NCBI RefSeq assembly: GCF_001522545.3
Contig: NC_031799.1
Coordinates: 38,278,475-38,342,474 of the forward strand
DNA length: 64,000 nucleotides
Source of the DNA: Parus major
Lineage: Eukaryota > Chordata > Aves > Passeriformes > Paridae
Reading direction: 5' to 3'
This document shows positions 38,101-53,100 of this stretch, piece by piece. Below the pieces are notes generated by a model that saw nothing but the letters and a program-made list of their open reading frames with translations, was not told the DNA's origin and searched no databases. Each line of letters starts with the position of its first letter. Position 1 is the first letter of the stretch. Made by a program: the position numbers and the translations under genes.

Positions 38101-41100
38101 CAAACAATAGAGGCACTGGGCACAAACTGATGCACAGGAAGTTCCACCTGAATGTAAAGAACTTCTGAACTTAACACCTGTACTTCTTTACTGTGCAGGT
38201 GACCAGGTGCTGGAACACATTGTCCTGAGAGGTCGTGGAGTCTCCCTCACTGGAGATTCAAGAACTGTCTGGACACAGTCCTGTGCCATGTGCTCTGGGA
38301 TGACTCTGCTTGAGCAGGGAGCTTGGACTGGATGACCCACTGTGGTCTATTTCAACATCATCCATTCTGTGACTCTGTGAAGCACTATGAATTATCAAGA
38401 TAGCGCTTTGCAAAAACACTTAAATATTCATCTTTTCAACGTATCATAAGGTAGCCTTTACTTGAAAGAGTATTTCATCTTATCCATTCAAAACAAAGAA
38501 AGAAAATAAAAGAAGCTATAAATAGAAATGTGACTTAAAATAAAAATAGCTACCATGAAGCCAAAATGACCATAAAAACATCCTTGTAAGTTTGCTGCAT
38601 TTACCACAGAGCATTACCATATTTACCTCAGAGCCAGCTGTGAGCAGGGTAGAATCTTTAACATCATCTGCTCTTCAGCCGATATGTCATTTTTACACTT
38701 CAGATACATGCAACTTTACTGGCCTACTCTACAGTAAAGAATAACTGAAATCACTGTGAACAAAACACTTGCTAAATTATCACACAGACATTTTCAAATC
38801 AGACTAGAATTCTAGATTTTCAAGGCTGATAGCACCTCAAGGAAAACAGACAAGGTACCATTTACACCGCTGTCTGACATGTTGTTACAAATAAACACCC
38901 AGAACTGCCTTTGAGCCTGACAACTGTCAGCTGAGAAACAGCAACAGTGCTATCACAGCTTTCATTAGAATGTTACTGCATGTATGTTAAAGGTGAGAGA
39001 AGAAACTAAAGTATGGGATTTGGGTTTAACACAATTAGACTAACAGCCTCACTTGACAGCAGGTTCAATAGATAGGTTTTATAACAGATGTGAGATGAAG
39101 CCATGGTAGAGGAAATCCTGCCAAAATTTCAGCATGAAAAAAATATCCAAAACTATTTTAGAGAAGTGTAAGATCTCAGGACACCTACCTTACTGCTTTG
39201 TAGCTGTTGACATAAAATATTGTCATACAACTTTCAGAAACGCCAGCAAACACATCTGATGTACACACAGGTTTTCTAACTCAATGGAAATATGATAAAA
39301 ATGAAAAACACCACAACCAAACACAGTAACAAAAAACCCTACAAAAACCAAAAAAAGCAAAAAACCACAAAAACCCCCCAAACCAAACCCCAACACCAGC
39401 AATAAAACCACCAAAAAACAACAAACCAAAACCAAACCAACAAACAAACCAACCAACCAAAAACCCAAAAACAAACCACCTAAAACCACAGGCTACAGGA
39501 TGTTGTAATAATCACACTATTAAACATACATACTAAGAATTTTTCATCTCCAGTTCATTTACAATGGAAACATCACTTGGTAGCTCTGATCCTAAATACA
39601 TACAACAAATAGCAGACTAGTTTATTCATTACTTTCTTATTCAAGCTAATACCTTGACCTTTAAACAAATAAAAAGTTGTTTAAATGAAACACTGTTTGT
39701 ATCAGTAGCAGCAACTTTTAAATAACTCACAACTTTTTTTCAGCATTTAACTCAGTGCATGGTGGAACATAGGCACACCACCAGGACACAAAAACCCAAA
39801 CTCCACAACCTGAGACAAAATCCACAAAACTTGAATTGCAAACAGCACAATACACATTGGACAGAAATCAAGCCACACAACAAGCTTTTTTTAAAATATG
39901 TGTTTGCAGTATCCTAAGCACAGATAAAGAAAAGAGAGGTTACACAGATGCATGTCTTTGTCTGCAAAAGGCATTTTAGTCTTGCCAACCATTCTGGGCA
40001 ACCTGTCTTACAAGGTCTGTCAAGTGCAATATTGCTTTCTCCTTAATCACCTCATGATTTTTAAGAAAATATACCTGAGACCTCTACCACTCTTCCATGT
40101 CATTAACAGGCAACAAGTGACTCATAACTCCTCAGCATATAAGGCTCCAGCCAACACAACTTCCAGGCCAGCCCAGATTGATCCATGATCCTTGCTGATA
40201 ATTTGATCTCTTAAAACACAAGAGATTTTAGCCACAGAATGGAAAGTCAGGCAAGCTTTTAAGAAAAGCCTAAATGTTTTCCCTCCGTATACTTAAACCA
40301 ACATTGTATGATTGTAATCTTGAAAATCAAGCAGCAGCACCAGTAATTGGAAATTCACAACAAATGGGAATAACCAAATTGCTTGCATCATATCACATCA
40401 AACAGTCTTTTTTCCTCTAGCAAGGAAAAAGTGATTCTAGTTTTTTGACAGAACACACACACAGTAAGAGAAAGAAAGGATGACAGTTGACTGAAATTGA
40501 CCTTACAGCACAGTACAGCAAAACAAAGCACAGATTATTTCACCTCTTTAACCTGTGCTTTAAGTTTAGCTTTTTAGTATGTGCTCAGAAACCTGAGGTC
40601 TAACTCAGAGACCACTGAGAAAAGAAATAATGCTTCATACACTGTAAAACTTAGAAAACATACATCTCATGTTATTTAGAATAATGCTTCTCAAGTATCT
40701 TATTTGACAAAGTTAGGGAGAAAAATTAAGCCAAAGTGATCTTCTTTATAATTTTTTCTCAAAAATAACATATTAAATTGACCTCAGTGAAGGTTAACTG
40801 AATAAAAACCTGTCCAAAGTCTCCCAGTTCTCATTCTATAGTTATTCAGTAGGTTAGCAGAAAGAGTTTCATGCTTTTTAAAAAGTGCAGACAAAAAGTT
40901 GCAAGGCCAAAGGTAAAGATGACAGAAAATCTCAACCTTCATACCTGTCAGGAGAGAATCCCTATTCTTACTTAGTAAAAGACTTTCTGACTATTTTTTT
41001 AATCTGAGTGCACCAAGGCTTCAAGCATTCACCCAAAGTAACCATTCTGCTTTGAGAGTGGTGATGACAGAAGAGCTCCACGGAGACTCAAAAACAAGGA

Positions 41101-44100
41101 AAAAAATTCATTTGCATTTCCTGGCAAGTTCTGCATGCTGTTGGAATTTTTGTTTGACCAAAAGATGTAAGTTGTCATTTGATGAAAACACTGCACCTTT
41201 TAAGTAGAAGCAAGTCACAGAAATCAATACAGCTACTCTGATGAAAGTGAAGAAAGAGTGGAAATTGAACTCAAGGAACTGATGTTATTAATGTTTTCTC
41301 AGCTGCTGAATCCAAGTAACAGAATAAAGGAACATAAGTAGTCTCCTAAAGCTCTAGAAAACATAATTATGAGCAAAGGATGATGAAACCAGACTGGCTG
41401 GGTAAACAAGTGAGCATTGTCCTAACACTGCAACCTGACCCATCTTCTCTTCTGTCAAAAAGGTAAAGGAAGTCATGTTTTATGCCATGGCATATAATAT
41501 TTGATCTCTCCGTAGAAACAAAGACCTACTGACATTTCTAACGAATCTAATCCTTGACATTTTATGGGAATAAAAGAATGTGTTGGGGAACTAGCCTACT
41601 TTACAAGTTCATGAACTTCAAAGTAAAATTCAAGCTAACATCTGCATCTGCAATATGCAAAGGATAGGATCGTATTTTAAAGCAGTACTTTTTCTTTCTT
41701 ACAGATAATTTTGCTTACGTACTTTTGCTTATCTGCAGAGAAGAGAAGCTTCAAAACTAAAAATTGTTTTAACTGTAAGAGCTCTTTGCCTTTGTATATT
41801 GCAAGCCAGCCATAAAAATCACTCAATTATTCTACAAAAATATACACAAGAATGTAACAAAGCCAGAGCAGTGAAATTCACTCTTGCAATAAAGCAAGTA
41901 AGAAATATGACATGAAAACATGCAATTGTGAGACACAGTAGACAGAAAGTGTGAGCTATTGTAGAGAAATGGAATGGGACACTTACACAGTGGCTCTCTT
42001 TCAGGGGATCCTGATGGTTACTATGTTCTTAAACCATCTAGACAGAATAGCAGGCTGGGCAGAAGGGAGCCACAAACAATCCACCAGATGACAATGCTAC
42101 ACAGTGTAGACACCAGCATAGCTAGGAGCCATCTAAAAAGGGATTGGAGGGGGAGGTAGAGATGAAAAATAATCAAAAGCAAAAGCTATTGGTGCATTTT
42201 AGCTTGTTTAAAGTTCTTCAAAAGGAAGAGGCTCTAAAAGCTTTATAAACTTTGCCAAGCATTTCTTACTTTCTATGACTAACAATCCATACAGCCATAA
42301 ACTGCCAGTGTAGTACCCATGAGCTGCTGGAATCAAAGCAAATCTTCTGAAATCCTCACCAAAGTCACCTATTTCGAAGAAAGTCTGTATCACTCTTGGA
42401 AATAAGTGCACACATCTCTGACCACTTGCAGCCATCTCTAAAGCAGTTGGATCAGCCTGTATTCACACATCCTACTTCACAATCATACATTCTGATAGTA
42501 AAACATTACATCAGAGACAGGTAAGTTTGCAGAAACAAACAACTTATGTAAAAAAGTAGATGATGGGTTGTATTACCTTTCCATGTAAGAACCAAAAGCC
42601 AATTCATAATCCTTTGCCACAGGATTAATTAATTAATATTTCTTCTTAGAACACATAAAACATCCAGTCATCAGCGCATAAAGAATTTATACAGCCAACT
42701 TCAATACACAGTCTGTAGAAATCCCTTGTGACTTTAAAGTAAATAATGCCTCCATGTTTTAAAGACTGTAACTGTCCAAGCTTCTGGTGCTCTTACTTTG
42801 GCCTCCCACCCCCCTTCTTTTTTCCTTGGAAATACAACTACTTGGAAGATTTAGAATTTTCTTTTTGTTTGCTTAGATACAATTTCAAAATTAATTTGAA
42901 ATTAGCGCAACTTCACTGCAAGAATAATTATTTTACCAGACTAAACTAAAAAGGAAGGAGATAGACACCCCTTGTAGTAGAAAAAACTTCTGACTCATGT
43001 AAGGGAGCCAAATATTCCTTGCAATAAAACAACAGTAACACAAATAAATTTATGAATTTACACATACATTTTTCACCAAATTTTTTCAGTACAAGTTGCA
43101 AACCATAAAAATAACTCAGGGGAACAGAAAGAGGTAAATTGAAATTCCTTGAGCAACAATGCACTATGTAAAAACCAGATATAAGCTCCAGGTCAATTAT
43201 TTTAAGTCCATACAAGTACCAGCTAATTAGAGCAGACATGTTGCATAACATTTCATGAGCCAAATAATATTTTAATAATAGATAGGTCTTGTATTAAGAA
43301 GGTATTAAGACAATGGTTCTGAATAGATTACCACACAGTCCACATTCATCATATGGAACATACAGAAAATGTGGGGCAATTAAGTACTTGACAACTAAGG
43401 CAGTTCTCTGCCTTGGAAATGAATCTGCAACGTAGTTGTTTTTTACTGTGCTATTTGAGGTAACTGAGGTGATGTGTTTTGGCATTTTTTAAATGTCAGC
43501 TGGGCACAGTCTTTGTTCTGAGTATGTTGTTTCTTATATGGCTGTCTGTATAAATGATAAGCATGAAGAGAAGACAGTAATTTAAAAGAAAAGCAGAAAT
43601 CAGACATAGCAATGTGTGAAGGTTTCCAAATATATATTCCTTTACCTTCAGCACATTTTTACTACATGCTTCTCACTTTTTCTAAAAGTCTGATGACAGT
43701 GGTGATCTTAAAAAAGAATTAAAAAGAAAATAAAAATGCCAAAAAGGCAGCAGCATCATATCCTACAGAAGGACAACACAACAAAAGTCAAGTTGACTGC
43801 AGCCTGTGACTTTGGTGATGTGTCATCTGCAGAAGTCTGACAGCCAGGGGTCACCACTCCTTTCCTAGCAGTCAAATGAGATCCAACAAAGTTTTGCAAG
43901 TGTTGCATTCTCTTGCAGTTTAAGGGCAGATAGAAAGATTTCGTACCTACAGTTCCTACAAGCTACAACAGATGCAAACTGTCTTTTTACAGGTGGTGTT
44001 TCAGGACTTGCCTAAAATGAAGAGATTACCAGTTTCACTGACAGAAATGCACTTCTTTGTTTACTGAAACAGTGACTACTCGACCTTCCAGATCTACCAG

Positions 44101-47100
44101 ACATTATCACAAAGCCACAGGACTTGGGGAAAGTTTTTTTCCAAGGAGAAGAAAATGAAAGGAAACTAAAAACCCTTCTTTCAACTCTTTTTAAGTAGCT
44201 GACTACTTCAAACACCAGCATGTATCTTATTTGAGCCAATCAAACAAAACCACTGTCATATTCTCTCATTTTTATACTACCACAGAAAAGGGACTGTTTG
44301 TGATTAAATAAAAAGCAAAGCATCCAGAAGTGCTATAGGAGCTTGTAAAGTGCTGAATACCAGCATCAAAAACTATGCAGAAAACTAAAAATTCAGTCAT
44401 GTAGTTCTTCAACCAAATTGGTCTGCCTCCTCAGCATTCACCAAGCCTTCAAAGAGATAGTGAATCTAATGTTTGTTTCAACGGAGTAAAAGCAGCATTG
44501 ATAACAAATATTTGGGGGCAATGGGAAGTATGCATGAAGAAGAGGATAAAAGTGTTTCTGGCATTTTATATATTCAGAAACTGACTTACCCTAGTGGAGA
44601 TGCAGCTGGAGCTCTTGCTTGCCTTCTGCTTTTCAGAGCACGAAGCTTATCCCCTTGTGTTAAACAGTTTGTTTCATCATCATCACTGTACTGGATAAGT
44701 GGAGGAGGGAAAGGGATAAATCAAGATTAAATATAGACACTTCGATATTTAAGAATTAACCTTATTTTAAAGTTTAAAATTAGAATTATCTCAACAGGAT
44801 AAAGTCAAAGGAAATTCACTTGCATAAATACAGTTCTGCTCCTTCCAGTTTCCTGTTTGCTGCTTTTGAAGCTGTAAACCATTAAGTGGTGTCATGAATT
44901 ACATGCATCAGAATATTGTCTGAATATGTTTAAAGCATTAGAGGCAATATATTATAAAATCTTTTCTTAGGTACAGTATGTTCTTCACTAAATACAGCAT
45001 TTCCCTCCTTCACTTGCCTTTTCAAAACAGCAGTACTGTCTTTTCCAAAAAGCACCATTAAAAGGTATTACGGAAGTTGCAATTACTTAGAAATTAAAAT
45101 GAGAAAAAAACCTCACCCCTTCATCCCCTCCCTTCAAATACACACAATGAAGCAACAGACAATCCAAAATGAAATCAGTATTTTTGATTGCAGAATGTGG
45201 GTAATTTTTTTTCTGTTATTGACCTAACTACAAAAGACTAAAGCATGATGATGCTCCTACTTCACCTGTGTTCTAAACTCCATTTTTCATAATTGCTGTC
45301 CCTAGTTTTTCCCCCCCAAATTCTTCTATACAAAAAGGGTGAACAGAAAAAAAAAATTGATTAACAAAGTTTTAGTGTACCCACAGGTTTTTTCAAAACC
45401 TGAGAGATTCTCAACAGTTCCAACTTTTACAAGAGCACAATATTTGGATGGTTACCAGTTCAATGTCCTTTTGGATGGTTCTCCTGTTTCTTGTGTTATT
45501 AATTGAAATATCATCTACTCCTGACAGAATTCTTGTTACAGCAATTTTATGGTTTCCTTTCAACTTTGCACGGAAAATATCCCCTTCTGTCCAAAGTTCT
45601 GCCTGTTTGCTATCATAACATGGAAAAAAAGGCCCAAAATACAACAAATTAACACTGAAGATTGTTAAGTGTACAACAGAAGAAGAAGAAGAAAAGACAT
45701 CTAGATTTATTTTTGGCAATAATTTACACTCAATCTACTTACTCCATCAGGAAGTGCTGTTGTGGTCCAATCACAGAACCAGGTCTATTTATCCTGATCC
45801 AGGCAATAGTTTCAGCAGCTGTCATCCGATAGTGCTTCATGATGTAACAAGCAATAAGTGTGCCAGTTCGTCCAAGACCAGCTGTGTAAGATAAAAGAAT
45901 GGCTTCTTTTATATATCCATCTTCATCTGGAATCTGCTGTAACTACAGACACTAGTACTTGGACCAGCCTAATTTATCAGAACAAACCTCTACTTATCAA
46001 ATAAGGTAAGGGAAACTTACTCTTCAATCTTTTTCTTCATATACAAGGCTACTAACATGCTGTTCATATATTTTTGAGTGAGGTAACTTTCCAAAACCAG
46101 TAAATTCACAAATGTCCATAAGTTTAGCTAACTTTATTTACCTATTTATCTATGAGTATATAGGAAGGTATGGGAATGTTTTTAAGCATGGGATAAAACA
46201 GTTGGCTTTTTTTTTTTTCTAGAATTCTCCCAGCACCTTCTTGCAAACTAATCATACATTGCACTGAAATCAGATGTTCTTCCAGCCCCTCCTCTAATGA
46301 GTCTCTTTAACTCTGATGAAAAAGACAAATTTTGCAATAAGCAAGTCTGACCACTAGCTAGGACAGGCAAGAAGTACTCCAGAGTGAGAAACCTTACTTA
46401 AAATGGCCCTCAAAACAGTTCTATTTACCTTGGGAAAGATGAGAAGCAAAAGAGGACAGCTCCAGCTAAGTGGCGTCTCTTGTCAATCACTTGCTGTACA
46501 TACAAATCACACACAACCTTCTCTCATTTAACAACTGACTGATCAACACCAGTGGTAAAATCGTCTGTATAACACAACACAATCACAACCACAACCACAC
46601 AGCAGTTTCCATGACTTGCTCAGCTTTAGAAACAGCCTACAAGCATTCTTCACCTCCTCAAGAGTAAGTGCAGGCTAGACACCATTAGTATGACATCTAC
46701 CAAAGAACACCTTAATTTGAGTTGAAAATAAAGCACTTGTATCATTCATAGTCAGCATTCTGACATAACCAATTAAGTGATATGCCTGAATTTATCACCT
46801 TGGTGAAGAATAAGAGTATGCACTTGTTTCCCCAGACTCAAGATGCTGGTTTCAACAATTCTCTCACTTTCCAGTATAATTCTGTTAAATGCAGCAAATG
46901 GATGGCAGAAACAGGAACAAAAATGCAGTCTTTACAGCTCCAAAGCAAACAGGTTAAGAAAAGGCCCTTCTACTTCAACCACAGCATTATTAAGTACACT
47001 AGTGATGTGAAGTTGTGGAGAAGAAATGTGTGATAGACTATTAAAGATAGTGTTTGAAGGGAAACATACTGCCCCTAGAACCACATAAAACTGAATAACT

Positions 47101-50100
47101 ATACTAGCTGCATTGGCCAGGCTCTTAAAATCTTCATAGTCTAACTCTGTAGGAATGGATATTCAATGCATGCCCAAACTAATATAACAAGCTTCTGAGG
47201 GATAACGATTTTGCTGGTTGTAGAAGAATACTCATGTATTTTGAGGAATCTCCCCAAAATGCTGCACTATTTCCAAAAGTTTATGCCAAAAGTTTATGAC
47301 TTGGTATATTTAAACATGTATTTTCAGAGACAACTTGACAGGACTTCAAATGCCCATCCAAAGCACCCTCTGAAAGTACTAATACTTTCTAGCAGAAAGA
47401 GCAATTAATATTGGAAATCTTACTTTCCCTAATCTTATTTTGGGAATAGCTGGGAAGATTTTTCTGGAACTTAACAAAACTAGAAGATGAAGTGCTGAAC
47501 AGAACCATAAAAATAATTTTAATAGAAAAGTAGCAGTTTGATAGAGATATCAATAACTAAATGTAGTAGAATTATACTGCAAAATACCTCAGGAATTGTA
47601 ATTGTAAGCATCACTTGTAATATAAACTGTTTTTTACATCATACCTTTGCAATGAACAGCTATTACACCTTCAGCATTTTCACAAATATTTAGAAATGTT
47701 TTAACTATAGTATCACTAGGTGTGCTTCCATCAGCAAAGAAGAGATCAAAATGCTCAAATCCAGCATCTGTAAATCGTTTGGCATCATACAATTTTTTGT
47801 TGAGGCGTACTATAGTGGTGACCTTATGTTGCCTGAAGTATGGGAAATAAGCCTCTGGAGCATGGTGGGGATAGCCTATTTGAGAACAGAAGATAAATAA
47901 AAGAGAGTAAGACTTAAACTGAAGAAATACAAAAAGACTAAAAAACAAGATATGGAAACACTTTGAAAATAGAGACAACATAAAGAAATAGACTTCCATA
48001 AAAATGGAATTTTAATACAATCACCTAATCAGATACAATTAAACCAAGCATTAAAATTTTACTGCTGGAGTTCTTATGAAAGGAAAAGAGCCAAGGAAAA
48101 AACACACTGTTTGAAGAACAATTTTTAAAGCTTGTTCTTACTGATAACAACCAACTAAGAAAGCAGTGGGCTTGTGCTCCCCACCTCCTTTTTTAAGCAT
48201 ACCATTTTCAATTTTACTTCTTGAATGAGGTCCACTGAAGGCAATGAATTTGTTTGGTATTATCCAGTTAAAATCTCCATTTTCTGCTCTCTGTCAAGAG
48301 AAAATGCTTGGTTTATCATTATCCCTGTATTTTCAGGCTTTTCCTTATTGTTTTAAAATACATGCTAGTTAGAATTGATGTATATTTTTTGTCAAAGGAA
48401 GTTGTGTTAGTTGCCTGCTTTATTTTTCATCATGAGGATGACAGATGCTCTCAACCTCACGTTTCTCCCGTGTTCCTGTCTTTCTAAATCAGAGTTTTAG
48501 AACAACGCAACTGATACCCTTCAGATGAGGAGCAACTTCCAATTTTTTATAGGATTCTAAATTTGTCTTACCAATTGGTCTTACCTCTGATCACAAATTA
48601 AGTAATGATTTTTTAAGCTCCAGGAACATTTAATTTTCTCTTTACAGATATCTGGCAGTGTTGCATTTCTGAGACTGCATGCAGTCAAGAGTTGCAGTCC
48701 TTCATTGTCACAACAATTTCCTATGTCCTAAAGCAAATTTTATGCACTTGGAGTTTCCCAGCCCTGTTTCCTTCTTTACCTCAAAGAGCGTTATGACATT
48801 TTTGCCATGTGTTCTCAAATACACACTTTGATTATTCTCTAGCATTCAGTTAGACTTCAGCTTGTAAGCCCTTTAGTTTTCCATCAAGACTGCTCAAGAA
48901 TAGCCAGGGTTTCAATAATAGAGACTCACATTTATTTCCTTTTTGGTTTCTGCTTTCCCCCATGTTTGAGCATACTTATGCTTAAATCTGACTTTAGTAT
49001 TCTCTCTCTGACCATGAACCTTTATTTACCTATCACAACTTAAAGAGAAAAAACAGAAATGGAACTTAATACTACAAAATAACAGCACAAATTATAAGCA
49101 ATCATTTTAGCGTTAGTAACAGCAAACAAATCAAAAGATTGATACTGAACACTTACTTCATAATGCTCATATTCATTTACATCAAACGTACTAAAATCCA
49201 GGAAACCATACTGCAAAGCCTAAAATTTAGAACACAGCTCTTAACAAAGATGCCTCTTCAGTGAGGACAGTTTATCACTCTTTTTGGTTACATAAAGTCC
49301 TATAATACACACATTCTCCTCTTTCTCCACATAATTTAAGAAATACAGATAAACTCAATCTTGCTTCAAAACAGGTTTGTAAATTTCAGTATAAGTGAAG
49401 TTAGATGAGTAAATCAATTCTTTTTGTTTTCACCTAATCACTACAAAAATCCCAGGTAACTGAAGAATTTGGTCTTTTCATTATTGCTAGATGCACAAAA
49501 TAAAAAGAAAAGTAACCAGCAAAAAATATCTATTCAAGCTATGAGTAGCTTCTAAAGACTGCATTCAAGGGCTGGAAATATCTTTCATGAATAAATGCTA
49601 TTTGGTAGTGTCTTCACTGATTTCAAATTGTTTGCAGTCACAAAGTCCTAAGTAGATATTACTGTGAGTCCACGATGTCCCATATTAGCCAGAACCATAA
49701 TACTTTATAATACATAACAGTATAAAAAATGCAACCAAACAGGTTTATCCACCTGTTAAAACAGGAAGCACAAACACAGATAAATCCCATACCTCCAGAT
49801 ATTAAAAATACTACATTCTAATTTTATCTTTTACTACCTAATCTTTTATAGCTTTCCTTGCTGCTCACCAGCAAGAATAGCAATGCACTAGTCTTGACAT
49901 ACAAGTGGCCAATTTCAAAATACCCAAAAAAGCTAAAAAATCACTAACCTTCAAGAAGCTGACTTAACCAGTAAAAACATTAGTATTTGGTAGAGATACC
50001 CATAATGTGAAAGACAATAGCACAGTGGAGGGCTGCAGAGTTCACCATTTCACTACATACAGACTAAAAACAATGCTTTTTGATTATCCTATCCTTCAAT

Positions 50101-53100
50101 GATGCATTACTTCATTGCAATATTGCTATAAAACCTGGATTTTATAATTTTATAGTTAAAAAAAGAAGCATCTACCTCCTAGCATTTGTTCTATTTCTAT
50201 TACTGAAGCAAAACTTGAAATCATTAGCATGTGCTGCAAATGCCTGAAGAGCAAACCCATTCAAAACCACTTTCAAAGGCTATGTTAAGCCTCATATGTA
50301 ACACCAGGGGGCATATAATAAACCTAACACACAGCTTTTAGGGTTAGAGGTGAATTACTGTCCTGACAGATGACACAAGTAAAACTTAAAATTCCCTTCT
50401 TAATATCTTCACTTGTTGATTACATAAGGTCTTGGTTGACTTCTATGAATGCTGTATCTACTTTTGTGACAATGCATAATGCATACTAAACTAGGCAACA
50501 ATCAGCAGATTTACTACTTCACAGCTCTAAATGGATCCTAGTTTCCGAAGCATTCTTCTTCTGATGGGCAACATTTGGCTAATGTTTTGCAATGTGAAAA
50601 ATATTAGTTTACTGACCTTGTTTATTGCATGAAAACAGTCCAGTAATGTCAGATGAAAACTGCAAGTACCAAAGGAAGCATCCCTATAAGATACGATGAC
50701 CAAAAGATAATTATTGCATTTTAATCCAAGTGAAAGCAATTGAAGATACTTCTCTAAAACACCTTTTAAAAACACTTCAAGACAGTGATTATCAAACTGA
50801 AATAATTATGTCAAATTATTATTTCATTTCCCATACCTTGAATCTTACAGGAATAACAAAACAAAGTAAGTTATATTAACTGATATAACAGTAAGATTAC
50901 TCCAGCTACATTTTTTTTAAAGCTGAAATGTTCAATTTCTGACATGGACTGTTAGGATAAATGTTTTAGTAAATACAATAAAATATCTTCCTTAAGATGC
51001 ATAAATAGTTAATGCTTAAACATGAGGAAAAACTGGCTTCTTCAATTACAAGTTTTTTAATTCTGTTGATCCAGGAATTGCATGTTCTCAGTATGTAACC
51101 ATTATTAAATTTCATAAGCACCACAGAGTAAGATTTCTACAGGAATACTACAGTGAAGTAAATAAATAAATTTAATTGAATCTACACCAGAGAATATTAT
51201 GCCTTGGTAGAACACCTTGAGACCATGCAGCCCTTATCAGCTACTGTTTCTAATAATTAAAAAGCATATAATGTTTGAACTTCAGCTGAGAGGAAGAACC
51301 TGGATTGCTGCCTCTAGTAATTTTTTCTATCCTTTCTTTCCTTATGAATCAGTGTGAAAAGAAATTAGCAGGAGACAGAAAAAATAGAACCATATTCAAA
51401 TAAAAGGAAAGACACATAAAGGTGATGGTGTAGTAGCATGTGTCTCTTAGACCATCTAATGAGAAAGAACAAATGGGTAAAGCCTTCTACAGACAGATAG
51501 AAGCAGCCTCACATTCTCAGCCCATGATCCTCACAGGGAACTGCAACCAGTCTGATATGTGTTGGAGGGATAACACAGTAGGGCACACTCAATGCAGAAG
51601 GTTCCTGGAACACACTGATGACAACTTCCAACTTGTCAAATATGTGCAGCAATCTGCAAATACTGTCTTGCACATAAAGAATGCTATTAAATATTGCAAG
51701 CCCTCTGTGGTGGATGACAGATATTTTGATATGTTTAACTATCAGCTACTGGCACAAAATCAGACTGTCAAGTGAGAAGCAATGTAGATCATAAAGCTCA
51801 GTGAGTGGATACAAACAGTGGGGCTCCTTCACCTTCTGCTGGTACACTTCAGTACCAGCTGGTAACACCTCTGATTCGCTAAGCACCTAAAATTCAGACA
51901 GTGAGTGTGTCCCGAGTAAAAACTTCAACACTTCAACAATTTTTAAAAAAATCCAAACCAGAAAAACCCCCAAAACTAATAAAAAAACCCCACAAAAAAC
52001 AAATAGAAAACCCCCAAACAAACAAAAAACCACCTCAAACCAAAACCTCAGAAAACCAACACAGCAAAAATTAGTACTGAAAAATGTTACATTCTTTAAA
52101 ATATCAAGGTACAGAAAGTTCTATCAACTTGTTATTTACCTGAAAGGAAGGTATGAAACACTTCCTGACAATATAAGCCGGTACACATCTTCTGGGGATT
52201 CTCTCAGGTATATTATCTATTTTTGGAAAAAGACAGAAAAGGAAGAAGATTACTTTAATACAGGCTTCAATAATTTCAAGTCATTCGTTTACTACAGAAG
52301 GCATAATTAATTATCACGGAGCATAAGAGTGCTGGAAAAGAGTGGCGTCATGAAAAAATGTTTGCATGTGTGCAACAATAAAATGAACACAAACAATAAA
52401 AATCTGGTCAATTTAAAGAAATACAGATTTTAAAACAAACTTTATAGATTGGTGCAGTTGTTCAGCTATAGGCTACAGTGAAAAGGTTCCTGTTCATTTG
52501 GATTCTTGCATTTCTACTACAACTCCGCTTGACCAGTCTGTAGATTTTTTTTTTAATTAAACTTTTAAGATGCAAATCAAAACATAAAAGCCTGCAGAGA
52601 TATCAGCAAAACTATGAATCATCTGCTACACAAACTGTCGGTACACTTAGCAGACAAGACTAAAACAGTTATTTATGTATGTTTTGATCTTCCTACATCA
52701 GAACATTTGCATTAATCCAAGTTCTGTACTTCCTCCTTTGCACTGCTGAGACAATATCCAGTAACTAAATCCAGATGCCATAAAACAAGAGAAAACAAAA
52801 CAAAACTAAAAAAACCAAAAAGGAAATCTATAGCTTCAGAAGCAAAATACTAAGAACAGAATGAACTTTCTACTGTCAAAAACAGTCAGAAAAGAATTCA
52901 CAAAGGACCAACTTACGAGAAATATCCGTGTCTTCCATCACAACATGTCTGATCCCTCTTGGATAGCCTTTAACACTAAGGTCTCCTTAAAGAATACCTA
53001 AAACTCCTCTTTTTTGTATATCTCTTCTTCACATACCATTAAACACCATCCCCAGCATGGCCAGGAGGTAACAACTGTTAATAACAAGTTGTCATTAACA

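Larger units (their letters stand above)
35445..44589 (-). other. CDC14B: CDC14B intron of 9.1 kb
   Basis: Contains a long CR1 3' fragment at 37746-38381 and an A/C-rich tract at 39304-39487. An open frame at 44012-44239 on the minus strand was considered as an alternative last exon and not accepted. Nothing else was recognised. Confidence 0.75.
44691..52139 (-). other. CDC14B: CDC14B short introns of the catalytic region
   Basis: The introns are 44691-45455, 45610-45742, 45882-47644, 47876-48202, 48291-49156, 49220-50616 and 50684-52139. The last one carries a CR1 endonuclease-region fragment at 51430-51800 and an A/C-rich tract at 51944-52068. The others look like ordinary AT-rich intron sequence; the one at 45882-47644 has a short tandem CCAAAAGTTTATG pair at 47273-47298. 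Confidence 0.8.

Noticed and set aside
37874..38110. Plus-strand 78-residue open frame as a gene
   Set aside because: It is an out-of-frame shadow within the CR1 3' fragment.
39223..39489. Minus-strand 88-residue frame rich in Gly, Leu, Val and Phe resembling a membrane protein
   Set aside because: It is a translation artefact of the A/C-rich tract at 39304-39487; no exon signals or conserved motif.
44012..44239. Minus-strand open frame of 75 residues rich in Ser and Arg as an alternative CDC14B C-terminus
   Set aside because: Its serine/basic content vaguely resembles the CDC14B tail, but no motif aligns, and clear tail exons with correct splice sites and frame were found at 35328-35444 and 32105-32141.
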